DNA from: Streptomyces sp. NBC_00464
GTDB lineage: Bacteria; Actinomycetota; Actinomycetes; Streptomycetales; Streptomycetaceae
DNA: 64,000 bases
Reading direction: 5' to 3'
Assembly (NCBI RefSeq): GCF_036013915.1
Contig: NZ_CP107899.1
Span: 4,650,001-4,714,000, forward strand
A program made the translations under genes and the position numbers. The stretch's first letter is position 1; every line of letters begins with the position of its first letter. The notes below the pieces were generated by a model. That model did not search any database. It was not told where the DNA came from and saw only the letters and a list, made by a program, of their open reading frames with translations. Positions 53,741-64,000 of the stretch are shown here, piece by piece.

Positions 53741-54757
53741 ATGTCCCGCACCACCCCCTCCCGTCCGGTGGACATCGAGAGGCTCTTCCCGGAGCTGGCC
53801 GCCCACCGGCGCACCACCACACGGCTGCACCCGCGTCCGGGAGCCCCCGGGCATCACGACAGTTCGGTGGGCGGGCCGCTGCTGTGGCCCGCCGCCGAAC
53901 CATGGCCGGTCTGCACGGAGCGGCACCGGCGGGGATACGGGGAGCGGACGGCGGACGTACGGCTGAGCCGGCGCATCCTCGACGAGGCGTGGAGCCGGGT
54001 TCCCGCTCCGGGCCGGCGTCCCGGCCCCACGGACGAGGAGGGGGACGTTCTCCGGTCGTTCAAGCGGGCGCGCCATGCCCCCTCTCTCGGGGACACGGAT
54101 CCCCTTCCGCTCCTTGCGCTGGCCCAGTTGTTCCGGCGGGACGTGCCCGACCTCGGAGGCCCGGCCGATCTCGATCTGCTTCAGATCCTGTGGTGTCCGT
54201 TCGACGCCCACCACGGGCGTCACGAGCCCGCTGTCGAACTGCGCCGACGCCGGTCGGTCGAGGTCGGCGAGGTCCTGGCCGATCAGCCGGAACCCGAGGT
54301 GGTGGGTTCAGAGGGGTACGTTCCCGCGCCGTGCCTGCTCGACCCCGAGCAGGTGGTCGAGCATCCGGACATCGGCCTGCTCCCGCCCGACGTGCGACAG
54401 CGCATCGACGCGTGGGAGGGCGACGAGGACGACCTGGACGAGGATGCGGTCCTCTACCGGTCCGACCTGTCGGTCGCGCCGGGCTGGAAGGCCGGCGGCT
54501 TCGCCTCCTGGAACGCGACGGACCACGTCGACCTGCGCTGTCCGTGCGGAGCCCGGACGGATCTCCTGATGACGGTGGCGAGCCAGGAATGGGACGGCGG
54601 GAACCACAGCTGGATCCCGCAGGAGGACCGCGCGACGGCGAATGTCATGGGCGCCAACGTCCCGACCCGGATCACCGTGGGCCGCTGGGGCTCCATGAAC
54701 ATCTTCGTCTGCCGGGCGGACCTCACCCACCCGCCGCAGATCGGCTTCCAGGGCTGA
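53741..54757 (+). CDS. YwqG/DUF1963-like protein, probable immunity
   Basis: 338 residues. The DUF1963/YwqG outline is visible: SVGGPLLWPAAEPWPVC near the N-terminus, LLALAQLFRRDVPDL and DLLQILWCPFDAHHG in the middle, CPCGARTDLLMTVASQEWDG, and a C-terminal NIFVCRADLTHPPQIGFQ with paired cysteines. YwqG-like proteins occur as immunity in toxin loci. Codon use is slightly less biased than in the core genes. ATG at 53741 with AAGGAG upstream. Confidence 0.78.
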   Translation: MSRTTPSRPVDIERLFPELAAHRRTTTRLHPRPGAPGHHDSSVGGPLLWPAAEPWPVCTERHRRGYGERTADVRLSRRILDEAWSRVPAPGRRPGPTDEEGDVLRSFKRARHAPSLGDTDPLPLLALAQLFRRDVPDLGGPADLDLLQILWCPFDAHHGRHEPAVELRRRRSVEVGEVLADQPEPEVVGSEGYVPAPCLLDPEQVVEHPDIGLLPPDVRQRIDAWEGDEDDLDEDAVLYRSDLSVAPGWKAGGFASWNATDHVDLRCPCGARTDLLMTVASQEWDGGNHSWIPQEDRATANVMGANVPTRITVGRWGSMNIFVCRADLTHPPQIGFQG

Positions 54758-54943
54758 GATCCGCCATGTGCGCCATCTGTACGGCTACGGAGGCCGGGTC
54801 GCCGTCCGGTGTCGAGCACCGCCGTCCGTGACACCGCGCGTGCGGCCTCACCCGACCGGGCTCCGGGGCCAGTTCACCCAATCGTCGCCCCCAGGCCACA
54901 CCCGCCATCCGCTCCCGACACTTTGACCGGCTGATGTACATTC

Positions 54944-55912
54944 GTGCTGATCTCCCTGGTGGTGCCCTGCTTCAACGAGGAAGAGATCCTCGAACGCTTC
55001 CATGAACGCGTGACGGATGAGCTGACCCGCCTCGGTCATGCGTTCCAGATCGTCTACGTGGACGACGGGAGTGCGGACCGGACCCTGCCGATCCTCCAGG
55101 AGCTGGCAGCCGCCGACCCCCGCGCCCGCTACGTCTCCTTCAGCCGCAACTTCGGCAAGGAGGCCGCCATGCTGGCCGGTCTCCAGCACGCCGAGGGCGA
55201 CGCCGTCGTCATCATGGACGCCGACCTCCAGCATCCGCCGGAACTCGTCGGCCGCATGCTGCAGGAGCACGCACAGGGCTACGACCAGGTGATCGCCCGC
55301 CGCACCCGCAAGGGCGACCGCGTCACCCGCACCCTCACCGCCCGCGCCTACTACTGGCTGATCAACCGCCTCGTCGACGTCGAACTCGTCGACGGAGTAG
55401 GCGACTTCCGGCTGCTGTCGCGGCGGGCCGCCGACGCCGTACTCGAACTCACCGAGTACAACCGCTTCTCCAAGGGCCTCTTCGCCTGGGTCGGCTTCCC
55501 CACCTCGACATTCAGCTACGAGAACGCCGTCCGGGAACAGGGACGCTCCGCCTGGACCTTCGGCAAGCTGCTGAACTACGGCCTCGACGGACTCCTCTCC
55601 TTCAACAACAAGCCACTGCGCGCCGCGCTCTATCTCGGCATGCTCCTGATGTCCGTGGCCCTCGCCTACGCCGCCTGGATCGTCGGCGTCGCACTCGTGC
55701 AGGGCGTCGACACCCCCGGATACGTCACCCTGATCGTGGTCTTCACCGCCCTCGCCGGGGTCCAGATGGTGATGGTCGGGGTGGTCGGGGAGTACGTCGG
55801 CCGGATCTACTACGAGGTGAAGCGCCGCCCGCACTTCCTGGTGAAGGCCACCAACACCCAGGTCCGCAGGCCGGCCCCGGAGCCGGAACCCCTGGAGTCC
55901 GTACGCCGATGA
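54944..55912 (+). CDS. GT2 glycosyltransferase, polyprenol-phosphate type (GtrB-like)
   Basis: 322 residues. The GT-A domain has PCFNEEEILERFHERV and VYVDDGSADRT, and the DxD-like metal site as VIMDADLQHPPEL. The C-terminus has two membrane spans (about 230-250 and 262-285), typical of GtrB enzymes that load a sugar on undecaprenyl-phosphate. GTG at 54944 lacks a clear ribosome-binding site, so the start is not certain. It overlaps gtrA by 4 nt and forms a sugar-transfer unit with it. Confidence 0.9.
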   Translation: MLISLVVPCFNEEEILERFHERVTDELTRLGHAFQIVYVDDGSADRTLPILQELAAADPRARYVSFSRNFGKEAAMLAGLQHAEGDAVVIMDADLQHPPELVGRMLQEHAQGYDQVIARRTRKGDRVTRTLTARAYYWLINRLVDVELVDGVGDFRLLSRRAADAVLELTEYNRFSKGLFAWVGFPTSTFSYENAVREQGRSAWTFGKLLNYGLDGLLSFNNKPLRAALYLGMLLMSVALAYAAWIVGVALVQGVDTPGYVTLIVVFTALAGVQMVMVGVVGEYVGRIYYEVKRRPHFLVKATNTQVRRPAPEPEPLESVRR

Positions 55913-56310
55913 CGGTCAAGGCACAGCTGGCCCGTTTCGCCCTCGTGGGCGCCGTGAACACCGGCACGTACTACGGCTGCTACCTCGTCCTGCTGCACTG
56001 GCTGCCGTACATCGCCGCGCACGTACTGGCCTTCACGCTCAGCATGACCGGCTCGTTCTTCCTCAACTCCTACTTCACCTACCGCACCCGGCCCACCTGG
56101 CGGAAGTTCCTGCTCTTCCCGCTCACCAACGCGGCCAACTTCGTCATCACCACCGGCGGCGTCTACCTGCTGGTCGACCTGGCCGGATTCAGCAGCCGGT
56201 ACGCCCCACTGGTCGCGGCCGCGGCCGCCATCCCCATCACTTTCGTCGTCTCGCGCACGATCATGCTGCGGCCGGACACCCCGCCGAAGCCGGTCGAACG
56301 GGTCGGCTGA
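55909..56310 (+). CDS. GtrA-family membrane protein (flippase-like)
   Basis: 133 residues and four hydrophobic spans, the standard GtrA size. Seen: FALVGAVNTGTYYGCYLVLL, then HVLAFTLSMTGSFFLNSYFT with the RTRPTWRKF loop. GtrA proteins flip polyprenol-linked sugars for cell-wall modification. Coupled by ATGA overlap to the GT2 gene. Confidence 0.9.
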   Translation: MTVKAQLARFALVGAVNTGTYYGCYLVLLHWLPYIAAHVLAFTLSMTGSFFLNSYFTYRTRPTWRKFLLFPLTNAANFVITTGGVYLLVDLAGFSSRYAPLVAAAAAIPITFVVSRTIMLRPDTPPKPVERVG

Positions 56311-56478
56311 GCCGGACGGTGCGGAGCCGGGCATTCCGTGTGGCAAAGTGTCCCGGTCATATGCGCTGAACCGGGCAAAGCCGTCGCGCCGCGCAGCCCC
56401 GGTGAGGCGCTGCCTCGCGGCATGACCTCTTGCGACCGGCTCACCGCACCCCAGTCCTTGATCATCCAGAGGTGTGTT

Positions 56479-56922
56479 GTGAACGCGAGAAGACGCCGGG
56501 CCCTGCTGAAAGCCGTCACGGTCATGCTGGAGCCCGGTGAACAGATCGAGGCGACGTCGCTGGTGAACCTCAGCGAGGTCTCCGTCAAGAAGAACGTGGC
56601 GATGGGCATCGCCGCGGCGGTCCTGAGCGGCGGGACGATGATCGCTGCCGCGGCCCCCCAGCCGATGTATCTCGCGGGCAGCCGCGAACGCCTCTTCCTC
56701 TTCCAGGCCAACCCGACCTTCGCGAAGCCGGACCGGCACCTGGCCACGTTCGAGATCAAGGACGTGAAGCGGACCGAGATCAAGCGCGGATTCGTGAAGC
56801 ACTCGTTCATCCTGATCGACGAGTCCGCCGGGAGCGCCCTGCGCATCTTCTTCCCGTGGTTCGGCGTCAAGGACATGGACGCCGTGGCAGGACTCGTTCC
56901 TACGGCGACAGCGACGGTGTAG
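56479..56922 (+). CDS. Hypothetical PH-like protein
   Basis: 147 residues, not recognised by name. A hydrophobic Gly/Ala segment lies at about 40-60 (MGIAAAVLSGGTMIAAAA), followed by beta-rich sequence MYLAGSRERLFLFQ, FEIKDVKRTEIKRGF and FILIDESAGSALRIFF, which looks like a bacterial pleckstrin-homology fold. GTG at 56479 has AGAGG upstream. Stands alone. Confidence 0.72.
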   Translation: MNARRRRALLKAVTVMLEPGEQIEATSLVNLSEVSVKKNVAMGIAAAVLSGGTMIAAAAPQPMYLAGSRERLFLFQANPTFAKPDRHLATFEIKDVKRTEIKRGFVKHSFILIDESAGSALRIFFPWFGVKDMDAVAGLVPTATATV

Positions 56923-57130
56923 CGGCCAGACGGTCCGGGGGCGGGCCTCGACCCACGAGAGACCCGCCGAAACCCGGCGAACGCGCCGCCCGAGCCGCGC
57001 CGCCGGACGCCCACATCCCCAACTCCTCCCGAATCGTTGGTCGAATCAGTGGCCCGGACCAGTTCCACTGCCTAACATCGATCACCGCAAGGCTTTGTGC
57101 ACCGCCGCACAATCTCCTCGGGAGGCTCCT

Positions 57131-57787
57131 TTGCACCGCCGCCGTCGCACCGCGCTCACCGTCTCCGCCGCACTGCTCGCCGCAGCGCCGCTCCTCGCCG
57201 CCTGCGGCAGCCAGGCCCACCCGGGCGCCGCGGCCCTCGTGGGCGGGGACCGGATCACGGTGGCCACCGTGCAGGGCCAGGTGGCCGACGTGCGCCAGGC
57301 GCAGGACAGCTCGAAGCAGGCCGCCCAGATCACCAACCAGTCCGGCCAGCTCGTCCGCGCCAAACTGCACGGGCTGATCCTGGACCGCGTCCTGGACAAG
57401 GCATCGGCGGACGCGGGAGTGACCGTCTCCCGTGCCGAGATCCAGCAGATGCGGCAGTCGGCCGTCGCCCAGTACAAGGGAGAGGCCGGACTGCGCGCCG
57501 CGGTGCTCCAGGAACGCTGGATCGCCCCGGACCAGATCGACGCCTTCCTGCGTGAGCAGGTCCAGCTGAACAAGCTCGGCCAGGCACTCGGCGCCGACCC
57601 GACGACCCCGGCCGGCACGAAGGTCCTCGGCGACGCGCTGACGAAGGCGTCCAAGTCGCTGAAGGTCGACGTCAACCCGCGCTTCGGCACCTGGAACAAC
57701 CAGCAGATCCAGCTCGCGGAGTACAAGGCCCCCTGGATCACCCAGGTCACCAAGCCGGCCCAGTCGGCCGCGGAGGCCGGGGCCTGA
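57131..57787 (+). CDS. SurA-N-like lipoprotein
   Basis: 218 residues. A basic N-terminus and a hydrophobic segment end in lipobox LLAAC (Cys about 25). The mature part resembles the SurA N-terminal chaperone domain (ALVGGDRITVATVQGQV, GLILDRVLDKASADAGV, RAEIQQMRQSAVAQY) without a parvulin catalytic domain. Probably assists folding of secreted proteins. TTG at 57131 is chosen because GGGAGG lies 6 nt upstream. Next to mazG, 29 nt before its start. Confidence 0.85.
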   Translation: MHRRRRTALTVSAALLAAAPLLAACGSQAHPGAAALVGGDRITVATVQGQVADVRQAQDSSKQAAQITNQSGQLVRAKLHGLILDRVLDKASADAGVTVSRAEIQQMRQSAVAQYKGEAGLRAAVLQERWIAPDQIDAFLREQVQLNKLGQALGADPTTPAGTKVLGDALTKASKSLKVDVNPRFGTWNNQQIQLAEYKAPWITQVTKPAQSAAEAGA

Positions 57788-57816
57788 GGACTGTCCGACG
57801 GCCGGGGTAGATTCGC

Positions 57817-58794
57817 ATGGTGAACGCTGAAGACCCCGGCCGCATCGTCCTGCTCACCGCCAGCCACCGCGTCGCGCCCGGACTGCTGTCCTGGCCCGCC
57901 TGGCAGACCCTGCACGCCGCCGACCACGTGCACTGCGGGGAGCAGGACCAGCCCCAGCTGCCGTATCTGCGCGAGGCGGGCATCACCGTCACACCCGGCG
58001 TCCCCGACGCGCAGGAACTCGTGGACGCGTGCGCCGGCGGCCGGACCGTCGTCGTCCTCACCGGCGGCGAGGGCAACCAGCCGCTGACCGACCAACTGGC
58101 CAGGCTGGCCGGTTCGGGGCGGGTGCAGATGCCGAACCTGGAGCTGCTGCCCGGTTCGTACGACCTGCCCGGCGCCCGGCTCCTCGATCTGGTCCAGGTC
58201 ATGGACCGCATCCGCCTCGAATGCCCCTGGACCTCGCAGAAGACCCACAAGGGCCTCGCCAAGTACGCCATCGAGGAGGCGTACGAACTCGTCGAGGCGA
58301 TCGAGGACGGCAACCGCGAAGAGCTCCGCGAGGAGCTAGGGGACGTACTGCTCCAGGTCGTCTTCCACGCGCGCATCGCCGAGGAGGATGAGGAGGAGCC
58401 GTTCTCCGTCGACGACGTCGCGGCCACCCTCGTCGAGAAACTGATCCACCGACACCCCCACGTCTTCGGCGACGAGACCGCCGAGACACCGGAGGACGTC
58501 CACGCGCACTGGCTGCGAACCAAGGCGATCGAGAAGCAGCGCGAGTCGGTCACCGACGGGGTGCCGCTCGGCCAGCCCGGCCTGGCACTCGCCGCGAAGC
58601 TGGCAAGCCGGGTCCGTACCGCCGGACTCGACGTCCCGCTTCCGGGGAGCGGGGGCGAGGGTGACGACATCGGCTACCGGCTCCTCGCCCTGGCCGTGCG
58701 CGCCCAGGAGGACGGCATCGACCCGGAGGCGGCTCTGCGGGCCGCGGGGCGTGCGTACCGGGACGCGATCAGGGCGGCGGAGGGCGTCGGGTAG
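57817..58794 (+). CDS. mazG: MazG nucleoside triphosphate pyrophosphohydrolase
   Basis: 325 residues. The N-terminal part (about 1-115) is the actinobacterial extension with a Rossmann-like look (RIVLLTASHRVAPGLLS). The MazG domain begins near 128: MDRIRLECPWTSQKTHKGL, then the metal-binding EEAYELVEAIEDGNREELREELGDVL with E-x-x-E and E-x-x-D carboxylates, and RHPHVFGD. House-cleaning hydrolysis of aberrant NTPs. ATG at 57817, with an adjacent GTG at 57820 possible. Confidence 0.92.
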   Translation: MVNAEDPGRIVLLTASHRVAPGLLSWPAWQTLHAADHVHCGEQDQPQLPYLREAGITVTPGVPDAQELVDACAGGRTVVVLTGGEGNQPLTDQLARLAGSGRVQMPNLELLPGSYDLPGARLLDLVQVMDRIRLECPWTSQKTHKGLAKYAIEEAYELVEAIEDGNREELREELGDVLLQVVFHARIAEEDEEEPFSVDDVAATLVEKLIHRHPHVFGDETAETPEDVHAHWLRTKAIEKQRESVTDGVPLGQPGLALAAKLASRVRTAGLDVPLPGSGGEGDDIGYRLLALAVRAQEDGIDPEAALRAAGRAYRDAIRAAEGVG

Positions 58795-58813
58795 CAGCGG
58801 ATAACGTCGGGGG

Positions 58814-60130
58814 GTGAACGACCGACCCGCCGACGCCCCCTCCGGCTGCCCCGCCCACGGCGGCGACGCAGCCGCGCCCGAACTCTTCACGTGGGAGTTC
58901 GCCACCGATCCGTACCCCGCCTATGCCTGGCTGCGCGAGCACAGCCCCGTGCACCGCACCACGCTGCCCAGCGGGGTCGAGGCCTGGCTGGTGACGCGGT
59001 ACGCGGACGCCAGGGAGGCCCTCGCCGACAGCCGGCTGTCCAAGAATCCGGTGCACCACTCCGGGTCCGCCCACGCCAAGGGGAAGACGGGGATCCCGGG
59101 CGAGCGCAACGCCGAGTTGATGACGCATCTGCTGAACATCGACCCGCCCGACCACACCCGGCTGCGCCGCCTCGTGTCCAAGGCGTTCACCCCCCGGCGC
59201 ATCGCGGAGTTCGCCCCGCGCGTGCAGGAGCTGACCGACCGGCTCATCGACGGTTTCATCGAGAAGGGGGAGGCGGACCTCATCCACGAGTTCGCCTTCC
59301 CGCTCCCCATCTACGCGATCTGCGACCTGTTGGGCGTTCCACGCGAGGACCAGGACGACTTCCGGGACTGGGCGGGCATGATGATCCGCCACGGCGGCGG
59401 CCCTCGCGGCGGGGTGGCCCGTTCCGTGAAGAAGATGCGGAGCTATCTCCTCGAACTGATCCACCGCAAGCGCGAGAACCCGGGGGACGACCTGATCTCG
59501 GGGCTGATTCGGGCGAGCGACCACGGTGAGCATCTGACGGAGAACGAGGCCGCCGCGATGGGCTTTATCATCCTGTTCGCCGGTTTTGAGACCACCGTGA
59601 ACTTGATCGGCAACAGCGTGCACACCCTGTTGGGTCACCCGGAGCAGCGCGCGCAGCTCCAGCGTTCCCTGGCCGCGGGGGAGACGGAGCTGCTGGCCAC
59701 GGGTGTCGAGGAACTGCTGCGGTACGACGGCCCGGTGGAGCTGGCGACCTGGCGGTATGCCACCGAGGCGCTGACCATCGGCGGGCAGCGGGTCGGCGAG
59801 GGTGACCCCGTACTCGTCGTGCTGGCGGCCGCCGACCGGGACCCCGAACGCTTCGACGGGCCGGACACGCTGGACCTTGCGCGGCGTGACAATCAGCACC
59901 TCGGATACGGGCACGGCATCCACTACTGCCTGGGAGCACCGCTCGCCCGGCTGGAGGGGCAGGCCGCCCTCGCCACGCTTCTGAAACGCCTTCCGGACCT
60001 GCGACTTGCGGGGGATCCTGCCGATTTGCGATGGCGTGGCGGGCTCATCATGCGCGGACTGCGCACGCTGCCGGTGGAGTTCACGCCGGGGCCGGCGCAC
60101 GACGAAGGTGACACTCTGTCAACTCTGTGA
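58814..60130 (+). CDS. Cytochrome P450 (CYP107-like)
   Basis: 438 residues. The I-helix oxygen-activating motif is AGFETT, the ExxR pair lies downstream as EELLRYDGP with R of the K-helix, and the heme loop is GYGHGIHYCLGAPLAR with the thiolate Cys. The position upstream of the rpf genes matches the S. coelicolor P450 CYP107U1 (SCO3099), recalled as needed for sporulation; orthology is inferred from order. No ferredoxin gene is adjacent. GTG at 58814, 19 nt after mazG. Confidence 0.9.
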   Translation: MNDRPADAPSGCPAHGGDAAAPELFTWEFATDPYPAYAWLREHSPVHRTTLPSGVEAWLVTRYADAREALADSRLSKNPVHHSGSAHAKGKTGIPGERNAELMTHLLNIDPPDHTRLRRLVSKAFTPRRIAEFAPRVQELTDRLIDGFIEKGEADLIHEFAFPLPIYAICDLLGVPREDQDDFRDWAGMMIRHGGGPRGGVARSVKKMRSYLLELIHRKRENPGDDLISGLIRASDHGEHLTENEAAAMGFIILFAGFETTVNLIGNSVHTLLGHPEQRAQLQRSLAAGETELLATGVEELLRYDGPVELATWRYATEALTIGGQRVGEGDPVLVVLAAADRDPERFDGPDTLDLARRDNQHLGYGHGIHYCLGAPLARLEGQAALATLLKRLPDLRLAGDPADLRWRGGLIMRGLRTLPVEFTPGPAHDEGDTLSTL

Positions 60131-60234
60131 CTTTCACGTGATCTCTGCTGCATCGACTTGTGACACACGTTCGAGTCCCGCTAGGTTCACCGTCGACTCA
60201 CCAGTCACTCGTCAGTCACACGGAAGGCATCCCC

Positions 60235-61194
60235 ATGGGCTCCGCTAACGGCAGACACCGTCGCCCTCGGCAGGCACCCGCGATCATCGTCGCCGCAGGC
60301 GTGACCGGTTCGGCCATCGCCATCCCGCTGCTCGGCGCGGCAGGCGCGCACGCCGCAGACGCCTCGACCTGGGACCGGGTGGCCGAGTGCGAGAGCGGCG
60401 GCATGTGGAGTGCCGACCTCGGCAACGGCTACTACGGCGGCCTGCAGTTCTCGCAGGAGGTCTGGAAGTCGTACGGCGGTGATTCGTACGCCGAGCGCGC
60501 CGACCTCGCCAGCCGCTCGCAGCAGATCGCCGTGGCGGAGAAGGTCCTGGAGGACCAGGGTCCGAAGGCGTGGCCGAGCTGCGCGGTCATCTCCGGCCTC
60601 GCCGTGGACAGCGGTCTGCCGGGTGTGGACCCCGGGACCACGCCCTCCGCCGACCCGACCGGAAGCGCGGATCCGTCCGCGAGCGCCGACCCCTCCGGGG
60701 ATGACGCCGCGTCGGACGACACGTCCTCGGACGCGACGGAGCCGACGGACGAGGCCACGGGTGACGCCGCGGACGAGGCCAAGGGCAAGGGCGGGACGCC
60801 GGACGCGTCCGCCTCTCCGTCGGCCACGCCCTCCACCACGCCCTCGGGTGACGCCTCCGGCGCCGAGGAGGACCCCGCCGGGGGTCAGGAGAAGGCCGGC
60901 AAGCACCGGGGCGCTCCGGCTCCCGAGGAGACCCGGGGGAGCGGTCGCGGCGCTGACCGGGACGCGGGGCGGCACGCCTCGCGCGGTGACAGTGACGCAC
61001 GCGACACCGGAGCCCCGGCTGCTGACGGTACGTACACCGTGCGCGCGGGCGACAGCCTCTGGGCCATTGCCGACGCACAGGACCTGTCCGGCGGCTGGAC
61101 CCAGCTGTACGAGGCCAACAAGGCGGAGGTCGGCTCCGATCCGGACCTCATTCTTCCTGGCCAGAGCCTCGATCTCGGCGTGAAGGCCGAGTGA
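60235..61194 (+). CDS. rpfC: Resuscitation-promoting factor, LysM type (RpfC-like)
   Basis: 319 residues. A signal peptide ends AGAHAAD (about 41). The Rpf lytic transglycosylase domain (about 42-115) has WDRVAECESGGMWS with the catalytic Glu in ECES, and [15 protein letters not shown] long acidic low-complexity linker (about 135-265) and a C-terminal LysM (YTVRAGDSLWAIADAQ, about 270-319) bind peptidoglycan. Cleaves cell wall during spore germination. ATG at 60235 with GGAAGG upstream. The order rpfC-rpfA matches the S. coelicolor SCO3098-SCO3097 pair. Confidence 0.9.
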   Translation: MGSANGRHRRPRQAPAIIVAAGVTGSAIAIPLLGAAGAHAADASTWDRVAECESGGMWSADLGNGYYGGLQFSQEVWKSYGGDSYAERADLASRSQQIAVAEKVLEDQGPKAWPSCAVISGLAVDSGLPGVDPGTTPSADPTGSADPSASADPSGDDAASDDTSSDATEPTDEATGDAADEAKGKGGTPDASASPSATPSTTPSGDASGAEEDPAGGQEKAGKHRGAPAPEETRGSGRGADRDAGRHASRGDSDARDTGAPAADGTYTVRAGDSLWAIADAQDLSGGWTQLYEANKAEVGSDPDLILPGQSLDLGVKAE

Positions 61195-61220
61195 GCGCGG
61201 TCTGATGATCAGCTGAAAAC

Positions 61221-61237
61221 ACCCCAAAAGTTGGGGT
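61221..61237 (+). terminator. Short hairpin after rpfC
   Basis: ACCCCAA/TTGGGGT 7-bp stem with a 3-nt loop, 26 nt after the rpfC stop. A small but clean terminator-like structure. Confidence 0.5.
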
Positions 61238-61454
61238 AGTTAAGAGGCCTATGTCCCACTTTTGACCGAGTGAGACATGGGTCTCTTTGCGTGAACTGGC
61301 GTGTCTTGTCCGGGAGGTCCCGCCGCATCCGTTCCGACCTGCGCAAACGATGGTTCTTCGGATGCAAGTAAGGGCTGTTTATCCGGTATGTCCATCTTTG
61401 GATATGAGGGCGGGTGTGTTTACGGTCGGAACCGCTCGCACCGCGGGCCCCGTC

Positions 61455-62434
<980 letters not shown>

Positions 62435-62460
62435 TCGCGATCTCTCCTCGCTGACCATTC

Positions 62461-62518
62461 CGGCCGCCCCGGCCCGGTGCGCACCTTCCCCCCGTGCGTA
62501 CCGGGCCGGGGTCGGCCG
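62461..62518 (+). terminator. Terminator after rpfA
   Basis: 18-bp stem (62467-62484 with 62494-62511, one G-T pair), extended outward after a one-base bulge on each side by CGGCCG/CGGCCG. It starts 26 nt past the rpfA stop. Confidence 0.86.
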
Positions 62519-62570
62519 GTTTCGGCGTTGATCGTTCAACTGTTGTAGTTACTCGTCAGTAAAATTCTGA

Positions 62571-64000
<1,430 letters not shown>

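Noticed and set aside
58814..60130. P450 as part of a natural-product gene cluster
   Set aside because: Flanked by mazG and rpf genes in core order, with no biosynthetic enzymes nearby; the DUF6193 label at 34719 is also not evidence for a cluster.

Overview
The window is high-GC actinobacterial chromosome, almost certainly Streptomyces. Evidence is the codon bias, the frequent GTG/TTG starts, two resuscitation-promoting-factor genes with a c-di-AMP (ydaO-type) leader, and the order ppc / pth-rplY-prs-glmU / tRNA-Gln / mfd / mazG / P450 / rpfC-rpfA / eno. From memory this order matches the S. coelicolor ppc-to-eno core segment. The organism is not identified further.

Layout. 0-9 kb is core metabolism: a desaturase cut by the left edge, ppc, then glmU-prs-rplY-pth on the minus strand and tRNA-Gln(UUG). 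9-16 kb starts with an orphan histidine kinase, followed by an accessory island of toxin-immunity-type domains without secretion signals: a YwqJ-type deaminase with a SUKH-3 partner, a WHH-nuclease/SUKH fusion, and an 810-residue protein with immunity-like, proline-rich, deaminase-like and SUKH-4-like parts. A coiled-coil protein follows. 16-33 kb holds transporters and regulators (MarR/MFS, NCS2 purine permease, XRE-like protein, MacB-like ABC pair, ArsR-like/MFS pair, TetR/SCO6745-like pair) around mfd, with a 160-bp inverted-repeat element just before mfd.

33-47 kb is the most interesting part, a contact-type polymorphic toxin locus. A roughly 2,640-residue secreted RHS/YD-repeat protein carries an SpvB-like N-terminus, a ricin-type lectin domain, an RHS core, a Hint autoprotease and a C-terminal toxin. 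A DUF6193-like gene lies 9 nt downstream as likely immunity. Then comes a displaced second toxin tip that keeps only the last residues of the Hint domain and overlaps its own SUKH immunity gene. A large secreted FG-GAP/VCBS protein is divergent from the RHS gene, and a secreted HNH nuclease lipoprotein flanks the other side.

47-55 kb has a DUF4190/DUF4352-like membrane protein, an HTH-methylase-specificity fusion with no restriction subunit, a proline-rich membrane protein, a soluble Ser/Thr kinase with a TPR-like tail, and three consecutive immunity-type genes (SUKH-3, SUFU, YwqG-like) that look like a polyimmunity locus. 55-64 kb returns to core genes: GT2/GtrA, a SurA-like lipoprotein, MazG, a P450, rpfC, riboswitch-controlled rpfA, and enolase missing only its last base.

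Overall reading: one chromosomal core interrupted by three separate toxin/immunity neighbourhoods. One has the full layout of a modular, swappable toxin-tip system. Functional statements rest on motifs visible in the sequence and on recalled family knowledge; no database search was possible.
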